Positions 19,669 to 31,671 of a stretch of 64,000 bases of DNA are shown in pieces; positions within the stretch are counted from its first letter, which is position 1, and each line of letters starts with the position of its first letter. This DNA comes from Azospirillum oryzae (GTDB taxonomy: Bacteria > Pseudomonadota > Alphaproteobacteria > Azospirillales > Azospirillaceae), in contig NZ_VTTM01000001.1 in assembly GCF_008364795.1 (NCBI RefSeq), forward strand, positions 310,001-374,000, given 5' to 3'. The notes under the pieces were generated by a model. That model saw nothing but the letters and a program-made list of their open reading frames with translations, did not search any database and was not told where the DNA came from. A program made the position numbers and the translations under genes.

Positions 19669-21113
19669 TGAGCGCGGCGACCATTCTCATCGCGGATGAC
19701 GATCGCGCCATCCGCACCGTCCTGACGCAGGCGCTCGCCCGGCTGGGGCACGAGGTGCGCACCACCGGCAATGCCGCCACGCTGTGGCGCTGGGTGGCGG
19801 ACGGGCAGGGCGATCTGGTCATCACCGACGTGGTGATGCCGGACGAAAACGGCCTGGACCTGATCCCGCGCATCAAGAAGCTGCGGCCCGAACTGCGCGT
19901 CATCGTCATGAGCGCGCAGAACACGCTGATCACCGCGGTGAAGGCCGCGGAGCGCGGGGCCTTCGAATATCTGCCCAAGCCCTTCGACCTGAAGGAGCTG
20001 GTGTCGGTCGTCGAACGGGCGCTGAACACCAACACGCCGCCGGCGGCGATGCCCGGCGGCGACCTGGAAGGCGAGGAACAGCTGCCGCTGATCGGCCGCT
20101 CGCCCGCCATGCAGGAAATCTACCGGGTGCTGGCCCGCCTGATGGGCACCGACCTGACGGTGATGATCACCGGCGAGTCCGGCACCGGCAAGGAATTGGT
20201 CGCCCGCGCGCTGCATGATTACGGCAAGCGGCGCAACGGCGCCTTCGTCGCCATCAATATGGCCGCCATCCCGCGCGAGCTGATCGAGTCCGAGCTGTTC
20301 GGCCACGAGAAGGGTGCCTTCACCGGCGCCACCAACCGGTCGACCGGCCGGTTCGAACAGGCGCAGGGCGGCACCCTGTTCCTGGACGAGATCGGCGACA
20401 TGCCGCTGGAGGCGCAGACCCGCCTGCTGCGCGTGCTGCAGGAGGGCGAATACACCACCGTCGGCGGCCGCACCGCGATCAAGACCGACGTGCGCATCAT
20501 CGCGGCGACCCACCGCGACCTGCGCACCCTGATCCGCCAGGGCCTGTTCCGCGAGGATCTGTTCTACCGGCTGTGCGTGGTGCCGATCCGCTTGCCGCCG
20601 CTGCGGGAGCGGACGGAGGACATTCCGCTGCTGGTCCGCCATTTCCTCAATCTCGGCATCAGCCAGGGGCTTCCGGCCAAGAGCATCGATCAGGCGGCGA
20701 TGGACCGGCTGAAGCGCTACCGCTGGCCCGGCAACGTCCGCGAGCTGGAGAATCTGGTCCGCCGTCTGGCCGCGCTCTATTCGCAGGAGGTCATCGGGCT
20801 GGACGTGGTCGAGGCGGAGCTTGCCGACGCCACCCCGGCCGCCCAGCCGGTGGAGGAGCCGCAGAGCGAGGGCCTGTCCTCGGCGGTCGAGCGACACCTG
20901 AAGGACTATTTCGCCGCCCATAAGGACGGCATGCCGTCCAACGGCCTGTACGACCGCGTGCTGCGCGAGATCGAACGGCCGCTGATCTCGCTCAGCCTGT
21001 CGGCGACCCGCGGCAACCAGATCAAGGCAGCCCAGCTGCTGGGTCTGAACCGCAACACGCTTCGCAAGAAGATCCGCGACCTGGACATCCAGGTGATGCG
21101 CGGCATCAAATAG
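19668..21113 (+). CDS. ntrC: Nitrogen regulation response regulator NtrC
   Basis: This is a 481-residue sigma-54 activator. The receiver domain (about 1-125, phospho-acceptor Asp54 in [12 protein letters not shown]) is followed by an AAA+ domain (about 145-375) with Walker A GESGTGKE, the sigma-54 contact motif GAFTGA, Walker [11 protein letters not shown] and the arginine finger region, then a Fis-type HTH near the C-terminus ([20 protein letters not shown]). It activates nitrogen-limitation genes. The ATG at 19668 overlaps the ntrB stop and follows GGGGGA. Confidence 0.97.
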   Translation: MSAATILIADDDRAIRTVLTQALARLGHEVRTTGNAATLWRWVADGQGDLVITDVVMPDENGLDLIPRIKKLRPELRVIVMSAQNTLITAVKAAERGAFEYLPKPFDLKELVSVVERALNTNTPPAAMPGGDLEGEEQLPLIGRSPAMQEIYRVLARLMGTDLTVMITGESGTGKELVARALHDYGKRRNGAFVAINMAAIPRELIESELFGHEKGAFTGATNRSTGRFEQAQGGTLFLDEIGDMPLEAQTRLLRVLQEGEYTTVGGRTAIKTDVRIIAATHRDLRTLIRQGLFREDLFYRLCVVPIRLPPLRERTEDIPLLVRHFLNLGISQGLPAKSIDQAAMDRLKRYRWPGNVRELENLVRRLAALYSQEVIGLDVVEAELADATPAAQPVEEPQSEGLSSAVERHLKDYFAAHKDGMPSNGLYDRVLREIERPLISLSLSATRGNQIKAAQLLGLNRNTLRKKIRDLDIQVMRGIK

Positions 21114-21338
21114 ACTGCTGCCGACCAGCCGATTGACGCCCCGCCGCCGCCGCAACCGACCCGTGCCAAAATTGTGACACAGCGTCGGTGCGGACGGCGC
21201 TGGACGAAAGACCAGCAACCGCCCGATGGCGCGCCGCGCCGGCTGGCCTAATCGGTCCTGTCCGAAAGGCAGATCCATTGCGGCTTGGCAGGGCCGCAAC
21301 AGAGGTGTATCTTTCCGGCAACAGATCAGCGCCGGACC

Positions 21339-23646
21339 ATGCCACCCATTTCCGACAACGCAGCAGCCGGCCAAAGGCCGGTCTGGCAGAAGATTCTCCA
21401 CTGGTCCCGGCGGGTAGGCCTGGGCAAGCGGCTGGCTTTTGCCCTGTCGCTGGCAGCCTTGGCCGCCGGCTTCGCCACCTATGCGGCGATGACGGAAAGC
21501 GCGCCCTTCGGGCAGGCCAACCCGCGCACCGTCACGCTTCTGCTGACGCTCGACCTCGCGATCCTGCTGACGCTGGGCGTGCTGATCGCCCGGCGGATCG
21601 TCGCGATCCTGATCGGGCGGCGGCGCGGATTGGCGGGATCGCGGCTGCACACCCGGCTGGTTCTGGTGTTCAGCGTGCTGGCGGTGGCGCCGGCCATCAT
21701 CATGACCGTCTTCTCCACCCTGTTCTTCTATGTCGGGGTGCAGAGCTGGTTCAGCGACCGCGTGCGCACGGCGGTCAATGAATCCCTGGTGGTCGCCAGC
21801 GCCTATCTGCACGAGCACCAGCAGAACATCCGCGCCGATGCCCTGGCGATGGCCAACGACCTGTCGCAGGAGGCGCGGCTTTCCAGCGACCCGGAGCGGT
21901 TCGAGCAGGTCGTCGCCACCCAGGCGATGCTGCGCGCCCTGTCGGAAGCCATCGTCTTCAACGGCACCACCGGCGCCATCGTCGCGCGCGCCGGCTATAC
22001 CTTCACCCTGGAATTCGAACCGATCCCGGAAGACAAGATCCAGCAGGCCCGCAATGGCGAGGTCGCGCTGATCGTCAAGGAATCCGACGACCGCGTCCGC
22101 GCCCTGGTCAGCCTGGACCGGGTGTCCGACACCTTCCTCTATGTCGGCCGCATGGTGGAACCGCGGGTGCTCCAGCACATGGCCTCTGCCGAGGGGGCGG
22201 TGAAGGAATACACGGCGCTGGAGAACCAGCGCGGCAGCCTGCAGATCACCTTCACCCTGATCTTCCTGGTGGTGGCGATGCTGCTGCTGCTGGCGGCGGT
22301 GTGGGCCGGGCTGAATTTCGCCACGCGGCTGGTCCGCCCGATCAGCGCCCTGATCGGCGCTGCCGAGCGGGTGCGCGCCGGTGACCTGACCGTTCGCGTC
22401 TCCGAGCCGCCGGGCGAGGACGAGTTCGTGCTGCTGTCCCGCGCCTTCAACCGCATGACCACGGAAATCGAGGGGCAGCGGCGGGAACTGCTGTCGACCA
22501 ACCGGCTGCTGGACGAGCGGCGCCGCTTCACCGAGACGGTGCTGTCCGGCGTGTCCGCCGGCGTGCTGGGCGTGGATGCCGACGGCGTCATCAACCTGCC
22601 GAACCTGTCCGCCGCCCGGCTGCTGGGCGAGGAGGATCCGGAGCGTCTGGTCGGCATGTCGCTGGTCGAACTGCTGCCGGACATCGGCGACCTGCTGGAG
22701 AATGCGCCGAAGAAGCCGGGCCGCGTCGTGCAGGACCAGATCCAGATCCGCCGTCCGGGCAAGCCGACCTTGACCCTGCTGGTCCGCATCGCGGCGGAGG
22801 TGCGCGCCGGCGAGGTGCGCGGCTATGTCGTCACCTTCGACGACATCACCGAACTGGTGTCGGCCCAGCGCAAGGCGGCCTGGGCCGACGTGGCGCGCCG
22901 CATCGCGCACGAGATCAAGAATCCGCTGACGCCGATCCAGCTGTCGGCCGAACGGCTGCGCCGCAAATACCTGAAGGAGATCTCCAGCGATACGGAGGTC
23001 TTCACCATGTGCACCGACACCATCGTCCGGCAGGTCGACGACATCCGCCGCATGGTGGACGAGTTCTCCGCCTTCGCGCGGATGCCGCAGCCGGTGATGA
23101 AGCCGGTCAACATCAACGATCTGGTGCGGCAGGCGGTGTTCCTGCAATCCAGCGCCCATACCGGCAAGATCCGCTTCGACACCCGGCTGCCGTCCGGGCC
23201 GCTGACCGTGGCGTGCGACAGCCGGCAGATCTCCCAGGCGCTGACCAACCTGCTGCAGAACGCGGCGGACGCCATCGAAGGGCGCACGCCGCCCACCGAC
23301 GGGTCGGACCTGCCGCCCGGCGAGGTGGCGATCGCGGTGGAGGACGACGGCGAGAAGGTCGTCGTCACCGTCGAGGACAACGGCAAGGGCCTGCCCGGCG
23401 GCGAACAGCGCGACCGTCTGACCGAACCCTATGTGACGACGCGGGCCAAGGGCACCGGGCTGGGGCTCGCCATCGTCAAGAAGATCATGGAGGACCATGG
23501 CGGCGTGCTGACCCTGGAGGACCGCGAAGGCGGGTCCGGGGCGCGCGTGACCCTGGTCATTCCACACCCGGTTGCGGTCGCGAACGACGCGGGCGGCCGT
23601 GACGACAGGCCGGCGGAGACCGGCGGAGAGATGAGGCACGAAGCCC

Positions 23647-23657
<11 letters not shown>
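21339..23657 (+). CDS. ntrY: Nitrogen regulation sensor histidine kinase NtrY
   Basis: This is a 772-residue membrane sensor. There are four hydrophobic segments: three in the first 140 residues and one after about residue 300. A periplasmic domain (about 145-300), a HAMP domain (about 325-380, [25 protein letters not shown]), a PAS domain (about 395-505) and the kinase core follow. The H-box is [26 protein letters not shown] and the ATPase motifs are [14 protein letters not shown] and [18 protein letters not shown]. NtrY responds to nitrogen and, in relatives, redox cues and phosphorylates NtrX. The ATG at 21339 has a weak Shine-Dalgarno sequence; a TTG at 21285 is an alternative. A 225-bp gap after ntrC can hold a separate promoter. 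Confidence 0.95.
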
Positions 23658-25047
<1,390 letters not shown>

Positions 25048-25087
25048 TCGGCGCCATCGCACGACGGCAATCACTTCTCAGTCCGTC

Positions 25088-25171
25088 CGTCATTCCCGCG
25101 AAGGCGGGAGTCCAGCGTTTGCACAGGAGTGACTGTGGGACAGCCTGGATCCCCGCTTTCGTGGGGATGAC
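25088..25171. repeat. REP-like intergenic inverted repeat
   Basis: Arms of about 27 bp, GTCATTCCCGCGAAGGCGGG... (25088-25114) and CTGGATCCCCGCTTTCGTGG... (25145-25171), are imperfect inverted copies of each other. Each arm is itself a small hairpin (CCCGC/GCGGG and CCCCG/CGTGGGG). The ATTCCCGCGAAGGCGGGA motif is a widespread proteobacterial repeat family. It lies in the gap between ntrX and the HAD gene. Confidence 0.75.
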
Positions 25172-25225
25172 CTCCACGTGAGGGCGGCTTCGTGCCGCCA
25201 TTCCCACGCCTATTGGAGCATCTCC

Positions 25226-25954
25226 TTGTCCGCCCCCATCACCCTGCCGCGCGCCGTCATCTATGACTGGGACAATACCCTGGTCAGCAACTGGGACACC
25301 GTGCGCGCGGCGCTGAACCATGCGCTGGTGTCCTTCGGCCTCGACCCCTGGAGTGCCGAGGAGGCGCGCGAGCGGATCAAGGCATCGTTGCGCGACAGCT
25401 TCCCCCGCATCTTCGGCGAGCGCTGGACCGAGGCGCGCGACCTGTTCTACGGCTATTTCGCAGCCCACCATCTGGACGGACTGAAGCCGCTGCCGGGCGC
25501 GGAGATTCTGCTGCGCCATTTGCACGAGCGCGGCGTCTATCAGGCCGTTGTCTCCAACAAGAACGGCAGGTTCCTGCGGGCGGAGGCCGATGCGCTGGGC
25601 TGGAGCCGCTATTTCGGCAAGCTGGTCGGCGCACAGGATGCCGAGTTCGACAAGCCGCACATCGCCCCGGTGCGGATGGCGCTGGAGCCGGCGGGGATCG
25701 CGCCGGGTGCCGATATCTGGTTTCTCGGCGATGCCGACATCGATATGGAATGCGCCCATGGCGCCGGACTCGTTCCGGTGCTAATAGGGCTGGGCGAGGG
25801 GAGCGGCTTCGACCGTTTCCCGCCCGCCCATCGCCACACCGACTGTACGGCGCTGCACCGCGTCCTGTATGGCTTGGTGGAAGGCAATGGTGATACCATA
25901 TCCCTGCAAACGGCTGTCGAGACGGTACCAACGCGCACCATACCTGCACCGTGA
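25226..25954 (+). CDS. HAD-superfamily hydrolase, phosphoglycolate-phosphatase-like
   Basis: This is a 242-residue protein. HAD motif I is YDWDNTLV with the nucleophile Asp and the second catalytic Asp; motif II is VVSNKNG, motif III contains FDKPH, and motif IV is FLGDADIDMECAHGAG. A helical cap (about residues 25-95) marks it as a subclass I HAD phosphatase near the Gph group; the substrate is not predictable. GGAG at 25215-25218 is spaced seven bases from a TTG at 25226, giving the start (M)SAPITLPRAVIYDWDNT. It lies between ntrX and hfq in the same direction. Confidence 0.85.
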   Translation: MSAPITLPRAVIYDWDNTLVSNWDTVRAALNHALVSFGLDPWSAEEARERIKASLRDSFPRIFGERWTEARDLFYGYFAAHHLDGLKPLPGAEILLRHLHERGVYQAVVSNKNGRFLRAEADALGWSRYFGKLVGAQDAEFDKPHIAPVRMALEPAGIAPGADIWFLGDADIDMECAHGAGLVPVLIGLGEGSGFDRFPPAHRHTDCTALHRVLYGLVEGNGDTISLQTAVETVPTRTIPAP

Positions 25955-26015
25955 AACGGGGAGCGGACCGCCTGACGAAGGGGTCCCAAGAACATTGAAG
26001 AAGGGGGCATGAAAA

Positions 26016-26250
26016 ATGTCTGAAAAAAGCCAAAACGTGCAGGACGTGTTTCTCAATCACGTCCGTAAGAACAAGACTCCCGTAACCGTCTTTCTCGTGA
26101 ACGGCGTGAAACTCCAGGGCATTATTACTTGGTTCGACAACTTCTCGGTACTTCTGCGGCGCGACGCGCATTCCCAGCTCGTCTACAAGCACGCAATCTC
26201 GACGGTCATGCCGGCCCATCCCATTCAACTTTTCGAGCCGCCCAAGGAAG

Positions 26251-26264
<14 letters not shown>
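26016..26264 (+). CDS. hfq: RNA chaperone Hfq
   Basis: This is an 82-residue Sm-like protein. Sm1 is [37 protein letters not shown] and Sm2 carries [10 protein letters not shown], the conserved proximal-face KH residues that bind U-rich RNA. It forms hexamers and pairs small RNAs with mRNAs; in Azospirillum and related diazotrophs it also affects nitrogen-fixation regulators such as NifA. AGGGGGC precedes the ATG. Its 3' end overlaps the hflX start, as in the classic hfq-hflX pair. Confidence 0.97.
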
Positions 26265-27609
<1,345 letters not shown>

Positions 27610-27641
27610 GCGGCGCGGGCCTGTACTCCTGGCCGAAGGAA

Positions 27642-27678
27642 GGGGGTGCGACACCGGGTCTATGACCTGTTGCACCCC
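27642..27678. terminator. Long hairpin after hflX
   Basis: GGGGTGC, a G/T wobble, ACA and GGTC on the left pair with GACC, TGT and GCACCCC on the right around a TAT loop, with a CCG bulge. It lies 33 bp after the hflX stop. There is no U-tract, so it may be a processing or attenuation structure rather than a simple terminator. Confidence 0.5.
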
Positions 27679-27773
27679 ACTCCGGTCTTACGACGAATGC
27701 GGCGTGGTTATTTCCCCGTTGGGGTCCGATTATGGGAACGGAGCGGTGCGCTCCCCCATCAGGAGGACTGCCA

Positions 27774-28082
27774 ATGCGGTTGCAAACCGATCCGTCGTGC
27801 TTTTCGATCACGGCTTTCCTCGCCGATCAGGTTGCTATCGTCGCCCGTCAGGAAAAGCTGCCGCCTGGCGCCGCATTGTTGCGGTTGCAGGAGCTTTCGC
27901 GCACCCCCGAAGGCCGTGCGACCCTGATGAGCCTGATCGAATCCGCCGCCCAGCGGGAGCCGAATGCCGAAGAAGCCGCGAAGATCGATGCGATCTGCCG
28001 TGAGCTGGCTGCCTGGGGCTATGGCGGCTTCACCGGCGGAACCCGCCACGACCCCCATCACGACCACCGCGCCGCAGCCTGA
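27774..28082 (+). CDS. Small protein of unknown function
   Basis: This is a 102-residue hydrophilic, mostly helical protein. The predicted helices cover about residues 12-85, followed by a glycine-rich stretch (GYGGFTGGT) and a His-rich tail (RHDPHHDHRAAA) that could bind metal. The start is well defined: AGGAGG (27761-27766) lies seven bases before the ATG. No domain is recognised. It stands alone between hflX and the Pro-rich secreted protein. Confidence 0.6.
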   Translation: MRLQTDPSCFSITAFLADQVAIVARQEKLPPGAALLRLQELSRTPEGRATLMSLIESAAQREPNAEEAAKIDAICRELAAWGYGGFTGGTRHDPHHDHRAAA

Positions 28083-28166
28083 CGGTGATTTGACACATGC
28101 TTGAGGGATGACTGCGCAGGCGATGACGGGCCATAATGGGCCGTTCGCCATCGCCGCGGTCCCGTC

Positions 28167-28778
28167 GTGCTCCGTTCCCCTTCCCGTACCGTCCTGACCG
28201 GCGCCGGCCGCCTATTCCCGGCGCTGCTGATCCCGGCACTGCCGCTGCTTCTGGCAATTGCCCAGCCGGTGGCGGCCGAGCCGGTGCGTTACGGAATGCC
28301 GCTGCCGCCCGGATATGTCGAGGAACCGGCGGTGCCGCCCGAGGATCCGCTTCCCCCTCCGCCGAAGCCCTTGCCGTTGGCACCCGACGAACCGCTGATC
28401 GTCGCGCCGGATGCTGCGGAACTGTTGAAGGACTGCAAGCAGCAGGCCTTCACCGACTGTTTCCGCCTGTGGCAACCGCCCCCGCCTCCTCCTCCGGAAC
28501 CTGAAAAGGAAACCGCGGGCCCTCCGCCACCGCCCCCGCCGCCGGACCCCAAAGCGCCGCGTGAGCCGGCACGGGGTGGCCCGGTGCCGCCCCCGCCGCC
28601 CGATCCCGCCAAGGAGGCCGCTGCCGCCGCCGCCGACCGCGCCACCTTCGATGCGCTGTCGAAGGCGCTGAAGGACAGCGGGCTGGACGGCAGGGTTCTG
28701 TTGACCGACCCGAAGGGCGGCGATCCCGTATTGAAACTGGACGGCGCGCCCGGCAGCCAGCCGGCGGCGAAGCGCTGA
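28167..28778 (+). CDS. Exported proline-rich protein of unknown function
   Basis: The 203 residues begin with an N-terminal signal sequence (about 1-37, LFPALLIPALPLLLAIAQPVAA). Two polyproline stretches (about 106-140, PPPPPP runs separated by charged residues) flank a short segment with two cysteines (LKDCKQQAFTDCFRLW) that could form a disulfide in the periplasm. The C-terminal 60 residues look helical and Ala-rich. The GTG start has a poor Shine-Dalgarno sequence, so it is provisional. Polyproline segments may span the cell wall, as in TonB-like proteins, but no TonB domain is seen. Confidence 0.55.
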   Translation: MLRSPSRTVLTGAGRLFPALLIPALPLLLAIAQPVAAEPVRYGMPLPPGYVEEPAVPPEDPLPPPPKPLPLAPDEPLIVAPDAAELLKDCKQQAFTDCFRLWQPPPPPPPEPEKETAGPPPPPPPPDPKAPREPARGGPVPPPPPDPAKEAAAAAADRATFDALSKALKDSGLDGRVLLTDPKGGDPVLKLDGAPGSQPAAKR

Positions 28779-28815
28779 ACCGCCATCACCTCAAGCAATC
28801 AGGAACCTTCCGACC

Positions 28816-29628
28816 ATGACGGGTTTCCCGCTTCCCGACATCGACCAGGTTTCCGACCTGATCCGCTCCGTCGCACGGACGGAGATCATGCCGTATTTCC
28901 AGAAGCTCGACGCATCGGGCATCCGGCAGAAAACCGGCCCGACCGACCTCGTCACGCTGGCGGACGAGGCGGCGGAGCGGGCCTTGACCCCGGCGCTGTC
29001 CGCCCTGCTGCCGGGCAGCCGCGTCATCGGCGAAGAAGCGGCATCGGAGGACGAGCGCGTGCTCGACCGCATCCATGGCGACGATCCGGTGTGGATCATC
29101 GATCCGGTGGACGGCACCATCAATTTCGCCCAGGGCCGGCCGATGTTCGCGGTGATCGTGGCGCTTGCCTGGAAGGGCGAGACGGTCGCCGGCTGGATCC
29201 ACGATCCGGTCGATGGCCGGATGGCGATGGCGGTGAAAGGGCAGGGTGCACGGCTGAACGGCAGCGGCGTCCATGTCGCGCCGGCCGTGCCGCTGCCGCG
29301 GATGGTTGGCGCGCTGTCGACGCGCTTCTGCCCCGAGGAGATGGGGCGGCAGTTGGAGGAGCGCAGCGCCGGACTGGGCGAGCGCGTGTGCCTGTCGAGC
29401 GCCGCGCAGGAGTATCTGCGGCTGCTGGAGGGGCGGGCGCATTACTCGCTCTATCACCGGCTGATGCCGTGGGATCATGCGGCCGGGGTGCTGATGCATG
29501 CGGAGGCCGGCGGTTATTCGGCGCTGATCGACGGCACGCCCTACCGGCCGGGGTTGTTGCGCGGCAGCATCCTGCTGGCGCCCGACCGCGAAAGCTGGCA
29601 GGCGCTGCGCGGGCAGCTTTTTGGGTGA
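28816..29628 (+). CDS. Inositol monophosphatase-family phosphatase
   Basis: This is a 270-residue lithium-sensitive-type phosphatase. The metal-binding motifs are GEEAASEDE, WIIDPVDGTINFAQG (DPVDGT) and PWDHAAGVLMHAEAGG (WDxxAG). The family hydrolyses inositol phosphates, fructose bisphosphate, histidinol phosphate or PAP in different bacteria. The sequence alone does not choose between these, and neighbouring genes give no clue; a histidinol-phosphatase (HisN) role is one option. It converges on the universal stress protein gene. Confidence 0.85.
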   Translation: MTGFPLPDIDQVSDLIRSVARTEIMPYFQKLDASGIRQKTGPTDLVTLADEAAERALTPALSALLPGSRVIGEEAASEDERVLDRIHGDDPVWIIDPVDGTINFAQGRPMFAVIVALAWKGETVAGWIHDPVDGRMAMAVKGQGARLNGSGVHVAPAVPLPRMVGALSTRFCPEEMGRQLEERSAGLGERVCLSSAAQEYLRLLEGRAHYSLYHRLMPWDHAAGVLMHAEAGGYSALIDGTPYRPGLLRGSILLAPDRESWQALRGQLFG

Positions 29629-29647
29629 GTTGAGTGGTTAGGGGCGT

Positions 29648-29706
29648 GGTTGCCCCCACCCCAACCCTCCCCCGCTGGGCGGGGGAGGGTTGGGGTGGGG
29701 GCAACC
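29648..29706. repeat. Perfect 28-bp-stem palindrome between convergent genes
   Basis: The arm at 29648-29675 is an exact inverted copy of 29679-29706, with a 3-nt loop (TGG). Its core is CCCCCACCCCAACCCTCCCC. It is 19 bp after the stop of the phosphatase gene and 27 bp from the stop of the Usp gene. It can form a very stable hairpin on either strand and probably acts as a bidirectional terminator; the unusual perfection suggests a dispersed repeat family. Confidence 0.85.
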
Positions 29707-29732
29707 ACCGCAACCATCCTCCCCGCAACACC

Positions 29733-30560
29733 TCAATGCGTCAGCAGTGCCGGAAGGGTCAGCCCTTCCAGCACCGTGCGGGTGGCGCCGCCCAATACCA
29801 GTTCGCGCAGACGGGAATGGCCGTAGGCGCCCATCACCAGCAGATCGGCGCCCTGGTCGCCGCAGCAGGACAGGATCATGTCGCCGACCTCGCCACCCGA
29901 CGCGATGACCGATTGCGGGCGGGCGGCGATGCCGTGGCGGTGCAGCCAGTCGACCAGATCGGCGGCATCGTTGCTGTGCTGGCCCGGCGGCTCGACCGAC
30001 AGGACGGTGACGGAGTCTGCCGTTTCCAGGAAGGGCATCGCGGCACGGACGGCGCGGGCCGATTCGGGACTGTTCTTCCAGGCGACCAGCACATGGCGGC
30101 CGATGGGGGCCGCGGCCGGCTGCTTCGGCGGCAGAACCAGCACCGGGGTGGGGGTCTCCAGCGGCAGGCGGTCGGGGATGTGGTGCAGCGACACCCTTTC
30201 GCCCGCCCGCACCGCGGCCGACTGCGCCACCACGATCAGATCGGCGTAGGAGGCCCGCTCCGCCAGCAGATCGACGTGATCGCCTTCCTCGATCGTCCAG
30301 TCGAAGGACAGGCCGTCGAGCGCTTGGCGCACCTCCCGCTCGATGCGTTCGGCATTCTCGTGAGCGATGGCGGTGGCTTCCGCCATGTAACCGTAGGAGG
30401 CGGCGCGGCCGGTGGCGCCCGCCGGCATCGACACCGGGGTGGCGATGTAGAGCGCCTGGATATGGGCGGAGAAGCGCTTGGCCAGGGCGGCGGCCACCGC
30501 CAGACGGCTGGCGTGGGCGTCGTCGTTGGCCATGTGCAGCAGGATGGTCTTGATCGGCAT
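29733..30560 (-). CDS. Tandem universal stress protein (two UspA domains)
   Basis: The 275 residues contain two Usp domains: residues 1-145 (MPIKTILLHMANDDAHASRLAVAAALAK start; weak ATP motif) and 150-275. The second has the full ATP-binding signature, GGEVGDMILSCCGDQGADLLVMGAYGHSRLRELVLGG, i.e. G-2x-G-9x-G(S/T). Such tandem Usp proteins bind ATP and protect against stress or energy starvation; the exact partner is unknown. GAGGGC precedes the ATG. Confidence 0.9.
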   Translation of the reverse strand: MPIKTILLHMANDDAHASRLAVAAALAKRFSAHIQALYIATPVSMPAGATGRAASYGYMAEATAIAHENAERIEREVRQALDGLSFDWTIEEGDHVDLLAERASYADLIVVAQSAAVRAGERVSLHHIPDRLPLETPTPVLVLPPKQPAAAPIGRHVLVAWKNSPESARAVRAAMPFLETADSVTVLSVEPPGQHSNDAADLVDWLHRHGIAARPQSVIASGGEVGDMILSCCGDQGADLLVMGAYGHSRLRELVLGGATRTVLEGLTLPALLTH

Positions 30561-30591
30561 GCCCTCGCGTCTCCCAATCTTATGCTTTGGC

Positions 30592-30620
30592 CCGCCATTG
30601 GCCCGACAGTGGGCCGGCGG
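30592..30620 (-). terminator. Hairpin downstream of the thiamine-precursor transporter genes
   Basis: Nested pairs CCGCC/GGCGG and GGCCC/GGGCC (30592-30604 with 30611-30620 and neighbours) form a stem with a 6-nt loop, about 65 bp after the substrate-binding-protein stop on the minus strand. It is followed by no U-run, so termination is uncertain. Confidence 0.45.
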
Positions 30621-30682
30621 AGCGCTTTCCTTCCAGATAACGCTCCGCCACGACGAATGGCAATGTCTGCAAGCAGATGGGG

Positions 30683-31639
30683 TTACTTGACCACGACCGC
30701 ATAGTGGTCGAGCGGCGCCACCGCCTTGATCAGGCCGCGCGCCTTCAGGAACTCGGCGAAGCGGGTGTAGCGCTCGGCATCCAGCGCCGCCGGGCTGTGG
30801 GAGAAGCGCGGCAGCGTGTCGGCCCAGGCGCGGCGGTTCAACTCGTCGTTCAGCTCCGGCCGGCCCTTGACGAAGGCGGCCTGCGATTCCTCCGGATGAT
30901 TCAGGATGTAGAGCGTCGCGCGCTCCACCGCCGCCAGGAAGCGCTTGAAGCGCGGGTCGTTCGCCTTGTCCTTGCGGGCGACCAGGATCAACTCGTCATA
31001 GGGCGGCACCCCTTCCTCCTCCGGGTAGAAGGCGCGGCCGGGGTGCTTCTCGATCTCCATCTGGTTCAGCTCGAAGTTGCGGAAGGCGCCGATCACGGCA
31101 TCGACCTGCCCCGACAGCAGCGACGGCGAGAGCGAGAAGTTGACGTTCACCAGCTCGACGTCCTTCAGGCTCAGCCCTTCCTTCTCCAGCATGGCGCCGA
31201 GCAGGGCGTCCTCGAAGCCGGCGATGGAATAGCCGACCTTGCGGCCCTTCAGGTCCTTCAGCGTCTTCACCGCCCCGTCGCGCAGCACGACGACGGAGTT
31301 CAGCGGCGTCGACACCAGCGTGCCGATGCGGACCAGCGGCAGCCCCTCGTCCACCTGCAGGATCAACTGCGGCTGGTAGGAGACGGCAATGTCGGCGCCG
31401 CCGGCGGCGACCAGCTTCGGCGGATCGTTGGGGTCGGCCGGAGCGGTCAGCGTCACGTCCAGCCCGGCGTCCTTGAAGAAGCCCTTTTCCTGCGCCACCA
31501 CCAGCGGGGCGTGGTCGGGGTTTACGAACCAGTCCAGCATCACGGACAGCTTGTCCTGGGCCAGGGCCGGAAGCGAGGTCATCAGGCTGGCGGCCATCAG
31601 GCCGGCGGCGAACATGTGCTTCATTGGCAGGTGCTTCAT
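30683..31639 (-). CDS. Thiamine-precursor ABC transporter, substrate-binding protein (NMT1/THI5-like)
   Basis: This is a 318-residue periplasmic protein. A signal peptide (about 1-28, cleavage after ALA) precedes the NMT1/THI5-like fold starting with KLSVMLDWFVNPDHAPLVVAQEKGFFKDAGLDV. The WFVNPDHAPL motif is typical of binding proteins for pyrimidine precursors of thiamine (ThiY-like). GGGGGAG lies nine bases before the ATG at 31639; a second ATG at 31624 is possible. It is the third gene after an upstream TPP riboswitch, with permease and ATPase genes. The precursor, probably formylaminopyrimidine or HMP, is inferred. Confidence 0.88.
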   Translation of the reverse strand: MKHLPMKHMFAAGLMAASLMTSLPALAQDKLSVMLDWFVNPDHAPLVVAQEKGFFKDAGLDVTLTAPADPNDPPKLVAAGGADIAVSYQPQLILQVDEGLPLVRIGTLVSTPLNSVVVLRDGAVKTLKDLKGRKVGYSIAGFEDALLGAMLEKEGLSLKDVELVNVNFSLSPSLLSGQVDAVIGAFRNFELNQMEIEKHPGRAFYPEEEGVPPYDELILVARKDKANDPRFKRFLAAVERATLYILNHPEESQAAFVKGRPELNDELNRRAWADTLPRFSHSPAALDAERYTRFAEFLKARGLIKAVAPLDHYAVVVK

Positions 31640-31671
31640 CGGGTGTCTCTCCCCCTTCGAGGGTTGGCGTC

